Assembly: GCA_964549765.1 (NCBI GenBank)
Contig: CAZJWR010000010.1
Coordinates: forward strand, 1-64,000
Direction: 5' to 3'
Length of the DNA stretch: 64,000 nt
Source of the DNA: CAZJWR01 sp964549765
Lineage (GTDB): Bacteria; Zixibacteria; MSB-5A5; GN15; JAAZOE01
The first letter of the stretch is position 1, and each line of letters starts with the position of its first letter. The notes under the pieces were generated by a model, which saw only the letters and a list, made by a program, of their open reading frames with translations, was not told where the DNA came from and made no database searches. Both the position numbers and the translations under genes were made by a program. This document shows, piece after piece, positions 42,687 through 52,058 of the stretch.

Positions 42687-45445
42687 TCTCTTCGACCGAT
42701 ATAGCGCGCCTCAAGAACCGGGCGGCTGTTGAACGATTGATCGATAAGCACTATAACGGCGACGCCGCACGGTTGGTAGACGACATTAATGTAACCGTAA
42801 ATCACCTGCTCCATTCCGACTTGAAAAAGGCCGGCCGTTTCCTCGATCATGCCCGCACCGGCTTTCAATTCATCCCCCAGAAGTATGCCCCCCGGCTGAT
42901 GGCGCTGGAAGCCCGCTACGCCCATTGGACGGGCAACAGCCGCAGAGCGAAAAAGATATACGAGCGCGCCATCGACCGGATGTCGTCGGCGCGCCAATTC
43001 GACGCCGCCGCGAGGGCCAGATTGGGCCTGATGGATGTGTGCATGTACCTGGGGCGCTACCGCGAGGCGCTGCAGCAAGGACAACGGGCCCTAGCGTTTT
43101 TCCGCAGAAAAGGCGACCGCGTCCGGACCGGCCGCACCCTGACCAATATCGGGAATATTTATCATCGGACGGACCGCAACATTCTGGCCCTCCGTTACTA
43201 CGACCGGGCGCGGCCGTATTTCGAAAAAGACGGCGGCATTCCGCTGGCAATTGTCGACTACAACCGGGCCAATATCTACGCCAATCTCAATGAAATCCAT
43301 ACGGCCGAAAAACTATATCGCGCAGTGGCCGAAATCTACCGCCGCCACGACATGGCCGTGGTGGCCGGGCGGGCGGAATATTCGCTGGCCTACCTGTATT
43401 TCTTGGCGGATAAATACACCCAGGCTCTGGCGGGATTCGAAAAAGTCATGGAGACGTTCAAGACCGTCGGGGACAAGAAAGCCGTCGCCATCACTCGCCT
43501 CGACTTGGCCGAAATCAACGGCCATCTCAATCAGTACGGGTCGGCGGTGGCCCTCGGTCAGGATGTGATGGCCGAATTCGGCAAACACGGGTTGCGTTAC
43601 GAACAAGCCAAGGCCGGTTATTTCATCGCCGAATCGCTGCGACACCTGGGCGATTATCCCGAGGCGGTTAGCTATCTGCGTAAATCGGAGAAATTGTTTG
43701 CCGGTGAAGAGAACCGGTTGTGGCAGGGACTGGTGATTTTGGAACGGGCGCGATTGGATATCGCGCGGGAACGATATCGCCCGGCGGTTGCGATCGCCGA
43801 AAACGCCCTGCGCCTGTTTCGCCGAAGCGACGATCGGCGCCGCCGCAACGATGCCGAAATAACCCTCATGGAAGCGCGATTCAAGGCGGGTGACGGCTCG
43901 CAAATCGTACGCACCGGCGCAAAACTGCTCGCGCGGCCGATGGTAAGCTATCAGCGCCATGCCGTTCTGGATTTACTGGGAAGATACTATCTTGCGCATA
44001 ATAATCCCCGGCAGGCCCTTGACTATTTCCGTAAGGCCATTGCCGTCGTCGAAAAAATGCTGATCCATCTCTATCCCGATGAAATCCGCTTCTTCTTTGC
44101 TCTCGACAAATGCGAGACATATTTCGGCGCCGCCGAATGCCTGCTGCGACTCAATCACATCGAGGATTCGTTTCTGCAGCGTTCCCGGGCTCTGGCCATT
44201 CTCAACCGGCGGCACACGTCGAACTCCCAGCTCCAACGCCGGGTCCCCGAACGTCTCCTGAAAACCCGCGCCAATCTTCGGGCGTCGCTCAAGAAACTGC
44301 AGCGTATCCCCGACCGGGATCAGAGAGGCATCGAGGGATCTTCGGCCATGCGCCGCCTCGAACAGCAATCGTGGGCCAACGAAATGAAAATCCGTTCCCA
44401 TCTCTACCCGGCCCGCAGTCGTCACCGGATGACGGACGCCGAAGCTCGGTCGTATCGGGACTGCCTCCGATCAGACGAGGCGCTCATCCATTTCGTCTTC
44501 AACGGCGATAGCGTCGGCGCCTATTGCGCGAGTTTAAACACGACGACTTACACCTGCTGCCCGTATTCCCGCCAGAAGCTCGAACAAACGCTGCGGGAAC
44601 TGCATTTCCTAATGGAAAATGCCGTCTATTCGCCGAATGCCCTCAAGACCACCGCCACCATCAATTCCTACTTGAGAGAATTATCGCGGGGACTTATGAA
44701 TCTGCCGATCCTGTCGTCGAAAATATCGAGAGTGATTTTTCTGGTCGACGGCGTTTTTGCGCAGATTCCCTACGGCGCTCTGCCTGTCTCGGGCAATGGC
44801 CGTCCGTTGAAGGACGAATTCGATCTGCGGCTCATCGTCAATGCCGACGATCTTGCCACCCGCGCGGCGAATTCCGGCCCTATCGGCAAACGGAATTGCG
44901 CCGTTTTTGCATCCTCGTCGGCGACGTTGCCGATGGTGGAGCAGGAGGGGCGGGACATCGCCGGCTTATTCCCGAACGCCCGGCTGTACGACGGAACCGA
45001 AGCCTTGAGCGATAATCTGAAACTGGAATTGAGCCGAACCGACGGCTTTATCCATATTGCCGCTCATGCCGCTCGTTCTTCGGAAAATCCGTTATTCTCC
45101 CGGATTCTGATGAGCGATGGGCCATTTTTTCCATTCGATCTATTCGGTGCCGGAATTGGCGCCCGCCTGGTGACGTTATCTGGTTGCCAAACTGCAGCTC
45201 CCGGTGTACATTACGGCAACTCGTTTAGTCTGGCCAAAATATTTTATCAGGGCGGCGCCGGCTACGTGCTGGCCTCGCTCTGGCCGGTCTCCGACAAGGT
45301 GAGTATGATGTTTATGGTCGAGTTCTATCGGGTCTTGCAGGAGCGTTCGGATATCGCGGCGGCCTTTCGGGCGGCGACGGCCAAAGCAGTTTCGATAAAC
45401 GAGAATCCTGCCTTCTGGAGCCCGTTCGTGCTCGTGGGGATATAA
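42683..45445 (+). CDS. TPR-repeat protein with C-terminal CHAT caspase-like protease domain
   Basis: 920 residues. Residues about 50-500 contain many tetratricopeptide-type helical pairs (for example GRTLTNIGNIYHRTDRNILA, then NANLNEIHTAEKLYRAVAEIY-like repeats). The C-terminal about 250 residues are a CHAT domain with the catalytic dyad H795 (IHIAAHA) and C835 (LSGCQT) and the family ending QGGAGYVLASLWPVSD and ENPAFWSPFVLVG. CHAT proteases are related to caspases and separase; the TPR-CHAT pairing acts as the protease in the gRAMP (Craspase) system. No signal peptide: predicted cytoplasmic. The gene overlaps the putative anti-sigma gene by four bases, and a secreted subtilase follows 22 bases after its stop. 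Confidence 0.9.
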   Translation: MISSTDIARLKNRAAVERLIDKHYNGDAARLVDDINVTVNHLLHSDLKKAGRFLDHARTGFQFIPQKYAPRLMALEARYAHWTGNSRRAKKIYERAIDRMSSARQFDAAARARLGLMDVCMYLGRYREALQQGQRALAFFRRKGDRVRTGRTLTNIGNIYHRTDRNILALRYYDRARPYFEKDGGIPLAIVDYNRANIYANLNEIHTAEKLYRAVAEIYRRHDMAVVAGRAEYSLAYLYFLADKYTQALAGFEKVMETFKTVGDKKAVAITRLDLAEINGHLNQYGSAVALGQDVMAEFGKHGLRYEQAKAGYFIAESLRHLGDYPEAVSYLRKSEKLFAGEENRLWQGLVILERARLDIARERYRPAVAIAENALRLFRRSDDRRRRNDAEITLMEARFKAGDGSQIVRTGAKLLARPMVSYQRHAVLDLLGRYYLAHNNPRQALDYFRKAIAVVEKMLIHLYPDEIRFFFALDKCETYFGAAECLLRLNHIEDSFLQRSRALAILNRRHTSNSQLQRRVPERLLKTRANLRASLKKLQRIPDRDQRGIEGSSAMRRLEQQSWANEMKIRSHLYPARSRHRMTDAEARSYRDCLRSDEALIHFVFNGDSVGAYCASLNTTTYTCCPYSRQKLEQTLRELHFLMENAVYSPNALKTTATINSYLRELSRGLMNLPILSSKISRVIFLVDGVFAQIPYGALPVSGNGRPLKDEFDLRLIVNADDLATRAANSGPIGKRNCAVFASSSATLPMVEQEGRDIAGLFPNARLYDGTEALSDNLKLELSRTDGFIHIAAHAARSSENPLFSRILMSDGPFFPFDLFGAGIGARLVTLSGCQTAAPGVHYGNSFSLAKIFYQGGAGYVLASLWPVSDKVSMMFMVEFYRVLQERSDIAAAFRAATAKAVSINENPAFWSPFVLVGI

Positions 45446-45467
45446 ACTTCCGACTGGAGTGCCTGTG

Positions 45468-46901
45468 ATGTTCAAAATGCGACGGTTAACGATTATTCGG
45501 CTGGCGATAATCGCCACGGTTCTTATCTTCGCGCCGACGCTGGTATTCGGTGACCATATTCCCGGGGAATACGTCCTGAAAATGGCCCCCGGGTCGCGGA
45601 TGGAACATACTCTACAAAACCGACCGGCACACCTCAAAGATAGCATCCCACATTGCCGGACCTACTTGGTGGAGATCACCGATCCGGATTCGACCGAGGC
45701 GCTGCTCGATGATTTCTCGCACAATTCGTCGGTGACGGAAATGGAACCGAATTACGAAGTGGACCTTCCCGTAAATTTCCAAATGAGTATTTCTTTCCCG
45801 GATGATAATGCGCCGCCGCTGCTCGAGGGCGTCGAACCGGAGTCCTTTTATAGGCAGCCGGCGACGTACGCCATCGGCGTTGAGGAAGCGCAGGCCGTGT
45901 CCACCGGAGAGGGAATTGTGGTGGCTGTCATCGACAACGGCGTTGATTTTTCCCACCCGCTCCTGGCTCCGCGCCTCCTGACGACCGGATATGATTTTAT
46001 CGACCACGACAGCGACCCCGGCTATGAAAGCGGGAAAGCCGCCGATCACGGAACGTTCGTATCGGGACTGATCGTCCGAGTCGCGCCTGACGTAGAATTG
46101 CTGCCGATTCGGGCTTTCAACGGCGATGGAGTGGGAACCAGCTATGCTGTTGCCAAGTCGATCTATTACGCCGTCGATCAAGGCGCAGATGTTCTCAATT
46201 TGAGTTTCGGGATGTTTGATAGCTCCATGATTCTGGCCAACGCCTGCAAGGCGGCCTCCCAATCCGGTTTGTCGCTGGTGGCCGCCGTCGGCAACAACTC
46301 GACTTCCCAGCCGACCTACCCGGCCGCATATAAGAACGTTATTGCTGTGGCGAGGATCGGGCCCGATGATCTGCACGCCGATTTCTCCAATTTCGGCGAT
46401 TATGTCGACGTATGCGCACCCGCCGTCGATCTGTACAGCTGCCTGGCCGGCGAAGAGCACGATTGGGGCACATGGAGCGGGACATCGTTCGCCGCGCCGC
46501 TGGTAAGCGCCGCCTGCGCCCTGGTTCTGGCGATCAATCCGTCCCTGAACGCCCCGGCCATGGAATACCATCTCCGCGAAACGGCCACGACCGATCTGCA
46601 ATGGGGCTCAGTCACCCCGCCGGATATCTATTACGGCTACGGCCGCATCAACCTAGCCAAGGCTGTCGTCACTGCCAACGATCCTTCCCTGACGTCGATC
46701 TACGGCGACATGAACGGAAGCGGTAATGTCGATGTTGCCGATGTCGTGTACTTGGCCGCCCACGTGAAATGGCAAAAGCCGGTGGATAATCCGCGCGCCA
46801 ATCCCGATCTCGACTGCAATGGCGTGATCGATTTGGAGGATGTGGACTACCTGATCAACTATATTTACCACCGTGGCCCTGTTCCCGGCGCCTGCCATTA
46901 G
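45468..46901 (+). CDS. Secreted subtilase (S8) with C-terminal dockerin domain
   Basis: 477 residues from ATG 45468 (GGAG eight bases upstream). A signal peptide (residues 1-28), an I9-like propeptide (about 30-100) and an S8 catalytic domain with the triad D156 (VIDNGVDF), H194 (DHGTFVSG) and S340 (SGTSFAAP) follow. The C-terminal about 65 residues are a dockerin type I pair: GDMNGSGNVDVADVVYLAA and NPDLDCNGVIDLEDVDYLINY, with the Ca2+-binding Asp/Asn positions. It is the last gene of the sigma/TPR-CHAT operon. Exported protease in an operon with a cytoplasmic caspase-like protease is an unusual pairing. Confidence 0.9.
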   Translation: MFKMRRLTIIRLAIIATVLIFAPTLVFGDHIPGEYVLKMAPGSRMEHTLQNRPAHLKDSIPHCRTYLVEITDPDSTEALLDDFSHNSSVTEMEPNYEVDLPVNFQMSISFPDDNAPPLLEGVEPESFYRQPATYAIGVEEAQAVSTGEGIVVAVIDNGVDFSHPLLAPRLLTTGYDFIDHDSDPGYESGKAADHGTFVSGLIVRVAPDVELLPIRAFNGDGVGTSYAVAKSIYYAVDQGADVLNLSFGMFDSSMILANACKAASQSGLSLVAAVGNNSTSQPTYPAAYKNVIAVARIGPDDLHADFSNFGDYVDVCAPAVDLYSCLAGEEHDWGTWSGTSFAAPLVSAACALVLAINPSLNAPAMEYHLRETATTDLQWGSVTPPDIYYGYGRINLAKAVVTANDPSLTSIYGDMNGSGNVDVADVVYLAAHVKWQKPVDNPRANPDLDCNGVIDLEDVDYLINYIYHRGPVPGACH

Positions 46902-47291
46902 TGAATTTGGATGGGTCTCGCTGAATTCCGCTCCGATAATCGGATACTCATCGATAGAATCTGCCCGTCTTCCGTGGAAATATCCGTGAAAATACCAGGG
47001 AAAATATGGTCGTGGACTTTTTTGTAAAATATCGAAAAAAACGAAAAAATACGGTATTTTTCGATCTTGCTGCATACACTATTGATGTAGAATGCCCAAA
47101 GTGGCATTCTTCCGACTCTTAAGGCGCTGTATCGGGGCAGGATGTATTTCCTGCCCCACTTTTTTTGCAGAAGTCCGATCACGAATCCCACATGAGTTCC
47201 ACGACTCGAATATTGAACCTGCCTGATTCTGTTTTGGTGATATAAATGCAGGAGATTATTCCAGGGAATATGCTACGGTCGCGGTTCCGAC
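46902..47291. other. Intergenic region with two hairpins and a terminator
   Basis: 390 bases between the convergent subtilase genes. It has an AT-rich hairpin near 47040-47061 (CGAAAAAATAC / GTATTTTTCG), a perfect hairpin AGAATGCC (47089-47096) / GGCATTCT (47103-47110), and the strong terminator at 47134-47166. A small RNA of about 80-130 bases ending at the terminator would fit this layout. Confidence 0.4.
47134..47166 (+). terminator. Strong rho-independent terminator
   Basis: GGGGCAGGA (47134-47142), six-base loop, TCCTGCCCC (47149-47157), then AC and seven T. It ends the plus-strand transcript, though it lies 232 bases after the dockerin-subtilase stop. Confidence 0.85.
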
Positions 47292-50279
47292 CTATCTTAG
47301 CAGGATCATTTTCCGCGTTTGGGTCAGGCCATCGAATATAATGCGATAGAAGTAGATTCCGCTCGCCGACGGATGACCATCGCCGTCCGTCCCGCTCCAG
47401 CTCAACGAATGTTCGCCCCCGGTCAGGCGGCCGTCGAATAAAGCCTGCACCTTCCGCCCCAGAATATCGAAAATATCCACGTGGACGTAACCGTCGCGGG
47501 GAATAGAAAAGGACAGCTTCGTGGTCGGGTTGAACGGGTTGGGGTAGTTTTGGTGCACGGAAAACGACTTTGGTAATTGCGACGACAGCTCGGTGATATC
47601 GGTAGGGAAATCGGCGTATTTTTGAGCGGCGCGCGCGGCCGATTCCAGAAATTCGGCCCAGGTGGCCCCGCCGATAACGGCGAATACGGCGGTATCGGAT
47701 TCGCCGACGCCCAGGTTAAACGGCCCGGTGGCCGTCATGTGGGCGATATCCGCGGAAGACGCCATCGTTCCCATCGACGGGTCGGCGAGTCCCTTGTATT
47801 TCAGTTCCTCAGTGAACCGATTGCCCGAAATATCCCGGTCATATATATAAATCCGGTGATTTGTCAAACCCTCCTTATTGAGCACTCTAACCCCCCGAAA
47901 ATCGAGCGAATCGCCGTTTTTGCTCCGGCACAGGTAACCGATATTTTCGCGCGGAACGAACGACCCGTGATTTTGATTGAAGGACGGAATATCCCAGTCG
48001 CAGAAAAGACCGGCGCGAATCCCGTTGACGGTGTTACGCGACGTATTGGTGATGACATATTCCAGAATGATAAACGTGTTGTCGGGGGCTGAGGTCCATC
48101 CGTAAGTATGCTGCCGAATCGTCAACCCGATCGGATTTTCGGCGTAATGATCGTCGAATATCGATTCCGTCTCCTGATCCGCCCGATTGCCCGGGGATAC
48201 CACCGTAATCGATCCGCCCGGGGATACGGCGAAATCGTTGTCCGGTTCGTTGATGATATTCTGTGCGCAATCGGAAACATGCATCGAATCAACGCCGATA
48301 ACCAGTGACGCCTGGTACAGGTCATTGGTGTCGCGATCCAGACGATATCCTTCGAATCCAAGGGGAATATAGGATGCCGACGGATTGCCCTTGGAATCGC
48401 CTTCGCCCGAAAAGCCGTAGGCGCCGTAATTTGAAATCGTGAATGCAACCGCCCCGGTCTCGTGATGATAATAAGTCCGTATGCCCCGTTCCCCGACAAA
48501 AAAGCAGATTCGTTTGTTCGACACATAGCCGCTGTCGTCGCCCATGGACATATCAAGGCAATAAAACAGACCCGGCTCGACAGAATTGTCGAAACGAACG
48601 GTTATGGCCCTGTTGCCGGCGGCGATGCTGTCGTGCGGAATATCGCCCAAATCGATCTTGTCGGTCAGGAACGTAATCCCCGTATCGGGATTGGAGAAAA
48701 CGGCGGAAACGCCCGTGGCCGCCGATCCGATATTTTTTATCGCCAGGAAGGCCTTAATCTGATCACCGGGCGCGATTTCGGGATAATCCAGCCGCGCCAG
48801 TTGGAGCGACGGCGTCGTCAGGGGCGGTGCCAGCGAATCAAGCTGCCGCAGCGCGGCCATGATATCGATCGCGCCGTAGCCATAGACGCTGTCCGGGCCG
48901 GGCGAGCCAAGATCATGGGCGGAACGCTGCAACGCCAGTTTGATCTGATCGACGGAGGCGTCGGGGTTTCTTTGCCGCAGGATGGCTACTGCCCCGGATA
49001 CGTGCGGCGCCGCCGAGGATGTGCCGGTCGCTATATTGTATATCTGATCGTAGGTCGTGGGGACGGACGAGTTGATTCCTATCCCGGGAGCGACCACATT
49101 GGGCTTGATCCGAAAAATGCCACAGATCGACGGGCCGCGAGAAGAATGATACCATATCGACGTGGCGGTGGTATCGACCGCGCCCACCGCGAAATTCGAG
49201 ACATACGTCAGCACCCGATTGGCGGGATTGCGAATCGAGTATGGGCTCGGTCCCTCGTTTCCCGCCGCGAAAATATTTACCACGCCCAAAGCTTCTATGT
49301 TATCGATGACATTCGAGAAGATGTCGCTGCAATCAATGCCGATGGCTCCCCAGCTATGGTTGATCACGTCGGGAACATCTGCTACGGTGCTAGGATTTCC
49401 GTCGGGATCAGCCGCCCATTGGAAAGCCTCGAATATCGAGGTTCCCGGCACGTCGATGGCCACGGCGGCGATCCAGTCGGCCCCGGGTGCAACGCCGATA
49501 GTGTCGCCGGTGTCGTCGTCATGACCGATCATGATTCCGGTGGTATGGGTGCCGTGCACATAAATGTTATTGCCCACTCCTGCGAACTGGGGAAAAGCGT
49601 GCGGGTACTGGGAGCTGTCCACGGATGAAAACCAGCATTCCGACGGGGGATATCCCTTGTTTCCTCGATAATTTTCCACCAGCGCCGGATGGTCGCCGTC
49701 GACGCCGGTGTCGAAACTGCAGACAATCCGCCCGCGGCCGTCGTATCCGGCCGCCCAGGCCGAGTCGGCTTTGATGGCCCGCAGGTTGCCGCTGACTCTT
49801 CCCGTTACCGGTGATTTGAGCGTCGATTCGACCAGCGGAATGGAAACGATCGTCGGGTATAATTCGACCTGTTCGACGGACGGATCATCGGCCAGCGTCG
49901 CGAGATCGGCAATTTTGATCTTGGCCTCGATAATATTGCTGATCCAGAAATTTTTGACATTTTTCGCGTTGCCGGCGGCACGGAGCGTCTCCAATTGATC
50001 CAGGATTTCCGGCTGGGTTTTCTGCGCGGCGGTTTTGAGTGATTCGATACCGTATCTATGCCGGTCGGCTCTGGAGGCATATTTTTCGGTCAGGGTCTGT
50101 TTCAGCGAACCCGGGTCGATTTCCGCCGCCGGCACGATCAGCACCCGAACGAATTCCTCCCCCGCCTTTCCGGCAATATGCTTCTGCAGATTGTCCGAAA
50201 GCGATCCGGCCGATACTGTGCCCGGCTGCACTATTGCCAGAATTGAAATAAGTAGCGCACCGACGATAGCTTTCGACAT
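47292..50279 (-). CDS. Large subtilase (S8) with type IX-style C-terminal sorting domain
   Basis: 995 residues from ATG 50279 (GGGAG five bases upstream). A signal peptide (about 1-25) and propeptide (about 26-165) precede the S8 domain with the triad in CSFDTGVDG (Asp), YVHGTHTTG (His) and TGTSSAAPH (Ser). A middle region of about 350 residues has beta-rich repeats. The C-terminal about 85 residues start with NYPNPFNPTTKLSFSIP and end with SGIYFYRIIFDGLTQTRKMILL, the FlgD-Ig-like or Por secretion tail that directs type IX export in FCB bacteria. Probably a surface or secreted protease. It is convergent to the dockerin-subtilase. Confidence 0.9.
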   Translation of the reverse strand: MSKAIVGALLISILAIVQPGTVSAGSLSDNLQKHIAGKAGEEFVRVLIVPAAEIDPGSLKQTLTEKYASRADRHRYGIESLKTAAQKTQPEILDQLETLRAAGNAKNVKNFWISNIIEAKIKIADLATLADDPSVEQVELYPTIVSIPLVESTLKSPVTGRVSGNLRAIKADSAWAAGYDGRGRIVCSFDTGVDGDHPALVENYRGNKGYPPSECWFSSVDSSQYPHAFPQFAGVGNNIYVHGTHTTGIMIGHDDDTGDTIGVAPGADWIAAVAIDVPGTSIFEAFQWAADPDGNPSTVADVPDVINHSWGAIGIDCSDIFSNVIDNIEALGVVNIFAAGNEGPSPYSIRNPANRVLTYVSNFAVGAVDTTATSIWYHSSRGPSICGIFRIKPNVVAPGIGINSSVPTTYDQIYNIATGTSSAAPHVSGAVAILRQRNPDASVDQIKLALQRSAHDLGSPGPDSVYGYGAIDIMAALRQLDSLAPPLTTPSLQLARLDYPEIAPGDQIKAFLAIKNIGSAATGVSAVFSNPDTGITFLTDKIDLGDIPHDSIAAGNRAITVRFDNSVEPGLFYCLDMSMGDDSGYVSNKRICFFVGERGIRTYYHHETGAVAFTISNYGAYGFSGEGDSKGNPSASYIPLGFEGYRLDRDTNDLYQASLVIGVDSMHVSDCAQNIINEPDNDFAVSPGGSITVVSPGNRADQETESIFDDHYAENPIGLTIRQHTYGWTSAPDNTFIILEYVITNTSRNTVNGIRAGLFCDWDIPSFNQNHGSFVPRENIGYLCRSKNGDSLDFRGVRVLNKEGLTNHRIYIYDRDISGNRFTEELKYKGLADPSMGTMASSADIAHMTATGPFNLGVGESDTAVFAVIGGATWAEFLESAARAAQKYADFPTDITELSSQLPKSFSVHQNYPNPFNPTTKLSFSIPRDGYVHVDIFDILGRKVQALFDGRLTGGEHSLSWSGTDGDGHPSASGIYFYRIIFDGLTQTRKMILLR

Positions 50280-50293
50280 GTATACTCCCGATG

Positions 50294-50309
50294 ATAACAT
50301 CCATGTTAT
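50294..50309. promoter_or_regulatory. Operator-like palindrome ATAACAT-CC-ATGTTAT
   Basis: Perfect seven-base arms (50294-50300 and 50303-50309) 15 bases upstream of the large subtilase start codon. It could bind a dimeric regulator or overlap the promoter; no promoter hexamers were assigned. Confidence 0.35.
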
Positions 50310-50463
50310 TGCCAAGCGAAGCATATGCCATAAATGGCGCCGAGTCCCTTGTACTTAGCACTTGGCGAACAACAAGATACAACGGCTCGTATATTAATGC
50401 AAGCCCGGCCTGCAAAAGATTGCCGATAATCTGAAATCAAGTCTCCGCACTATGTTGTGGATA

Positions 50464-50781
50464 TCAGCCGCCAAGCTTGACGGCCGTCCCCGAAGCGGCC
50501 ACCATGAGCATCCCGTCGCGGATAACCTCGTAGTCGATATCGACTCCGACGATGGCGTTTCCGCCCAGTTCGCGGGCCTCGTCGGCCATTTCACTGAGGG
50601 CGATTTTGCGGGCTTTGCGAAGCTCCTGCTCATACGCTCCGGCCCGTCCGCCGATGATATCGGTGATTGATGCGAACAGGTCTTTAAAGACGTTTGCGCC
50701 CATAATGGCTTCGCCCATGACCACGCCGAGATATTCGCGGATTTCCTTTCCCTGAATAGATGGGGTCGTCGTTATAATCAT
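50464..50781 (-). CDS. YbjQ/UPF0145-family protein
   Basis: 105 residues, the typical YbjQ size. Recognised from [50 protein letters not shown] segments and [13 protein letters not shown], matching YbjQ proteins, which form pentamers and are often called heavy-metal-binding-like; no metal role is proven. Its ATG overlaps the stop of the upstream small membrane protein gene by four bases (ATGA). Confidence 0.9.
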   Translation of the reverse strand: MIITTTPSIQGKEIREYLGVVMGEAIMGANVFKDLFASITDIIGGRAGAYEQELRKARKIALSEMADEARELGGNAIVGVDIDYEVIRDGMLMVAASGTAVKLGG

Positions 50782-51227
50782 GGTTTATGCTCCTTCTGAA
50801 TTATGCCCCGGCCGACCAAAAATCCGGCGGTCGCGCCCATCACACCGTAGATGATGAAATCGGTCACGATCTCAAATAGCAGCCAGTTCGAAAGCTGCAG
50901 GATAATCTGCCGCTTAACAATGAACACCGGCGATGATGCCGCCCATACCAATAGGCCGATTTTGAGACCGACTTTCCAATCAGGGTCTTTCCAGACTTTC
51001 ATGAGCGTCTCGGCCAGATAGGCGATGACCAGCCCGACGATCAAGTTCAGCGCCAGATAATATATCGCCACCAGCCAACTGGAATTTCTGATCAGATCGG
51101 GGTTCTCAAAATAGAATCGGTCGAACAGGGAAAAGGCGACCAAGCCTTGCAGGATGTGTCCCAGGACACCGGCGGCCAGCCCGGCCCAGATTGTCTTCTT
51201 GTCTATTTTCATCATCGGCAGTTGCAT
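50778..51227 (-). CDS. Small membrane protein upstream of YbjQ
   Basis: 149 residues with four hydrophobic segments (about 15-35, 45-70, 85-105 and 115-140) and basic ends. No recognised family. It overlaps ybjQ (ATGA), so they form a translationally coupled pair. Start uncertain: ATG 51227 has no clear ribosome binding site and the ATGs 12 and 15 bases downstream are alternatives. Confidence 0.6.
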   Translation of the reverse strand: MQLPMMKIDKKTIWAGLAAGVLGHILQGLVAFSLFDRFYFENPDLIRNSSWLVAIYYLALNLIVGLVIAYLAETLMKVWKDPDWKVGLKIGLLVWAASSPVFIVKRQIILQLSNWLLFEIVTDFIIYGVMGATAGFLVGRGIIQKEHKP

Positions 51228-51273
51228 CCGCTATAATCGGCACCGGGGAAAATCAACGCAAGTAGAAATTCCT

Positions 51274-51300
51274 TTGATGGCGCGGTTTTGAATGTATATT
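51274..51300 (+). promoter_or_regulatory. Candidate promoter of the MntP-like gene
   Basis: TATATT (51295-51300) is a good -10; TTGATG (51274-51279) lies only 15 bases before it. The predicted leader of about 26 bases leaves no room for a manganese riboswitch. Confidence 0.35.
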
Positions 51301-51332
51301 GATGGCCGGGTCAGCGCAAGGATTTAGATCGC

Positions 51333-51902
51333 GTGAGTTTGATCGATATTCTCATGATCGCCATCGCCCTGGCCATGGACGCTTTCACCGTGGCTCTGGC
51401 GGTCGGCCTGCATTTATCCGCGCGGGGAGGGGTGGCCCCCCGTCAGTATTTCCGACTGTCTTTCCATTTTGGGCTGTTCCAATTCCTTATGCCGATCGTC
51501 GGATGGGCCGCCGGGACGACCGTCCGGCAGTATATCGAGACATTCGACCATTGGATCGCGATGATCCTGCTGTCGTACGTCGGCGTCAAGATGATCCGCG
51601 AGGCACGCAAACTCGACGAATACACCCGCGAGGACCCCACCCGGGGCGTGTCGCTGATCGTTCTTTCCGTGGCCACATCCATTGATGCTCTGGCGATGGG
51701 GCTGTCGCTGGCGCTTCTCGGCGTCGGCATCGTCTATCCCTCGGTGGTTATCGGCGTTGTGGCCGCCGCATTTACTTTCACCGGCCTGAATCTCGGCAGG
51801 AGATTCGGGGTTAAATGGCGCAGCCGGATCGCGGTTCTGGGGGGCATAATACTCATCGGCATCGGACTGAAAATCGTTCTCGAACACCTCCTGGCCGCAT
51901 AG
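51333..51902 (+). CDS. mntP: MntP-family manganese efflux pump
   Basis: 189 residues from GTG 51333 (AAGGA about ten bases upstream). Six transmembrane segments with the two repeated DUF204 halves: an acidic AMDAFTVALAVG in the first and SIDALAMGLSLALLG in the second, the Asp residues thought to bind Mn2+. It exports manganese to the outside. It is divergent from ybjQ and its partner, and 156 bases upstream of the MacA-like gene. Confidence 0.9.
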   Translation: MSLIDILMIAIALAMDAFTVALAVGLHLSARGGVAPRQYFRLSFHFGLFQFLMPIVGWAAGTTVRQYIETFDHWIAMILLSYVGVKMIREARKLDEYTREDPTRGVSLIVLSVATSIDALAMGLSLALLGVGIVYPSVVIGVVAAAFTFTGLNLGRRFGVKWRSRIAVLGGIILIGIGLKIVLEHLLAA

Positions 51903-52058
51903 GCCCTGCATTTTCTCCAAAGGAGTGTGCAACCCATTTTGCATTGTGCCGGTCAAATACACAGGAGACATAATGACGGCCGGCGAAACAATGCCGGTGA
52001 TGGTTCGTATATAACCAGAGTATTGAACATTTCGGCCCCATAAACGCTGGAGTCTGCC

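Noticed and set aside
42683..45445. Craspase (type III-E CRISPR) component
   Set aside because: No gRAMP effector, repeat array or cas gene is in the window; only the TPR-CHAT architecture is shared.
51228..51332. yybP-ykoY manganese riboswitch before the MntP-like gene
   Set aside because: The leader between the likely promoter and the start codon is too short.
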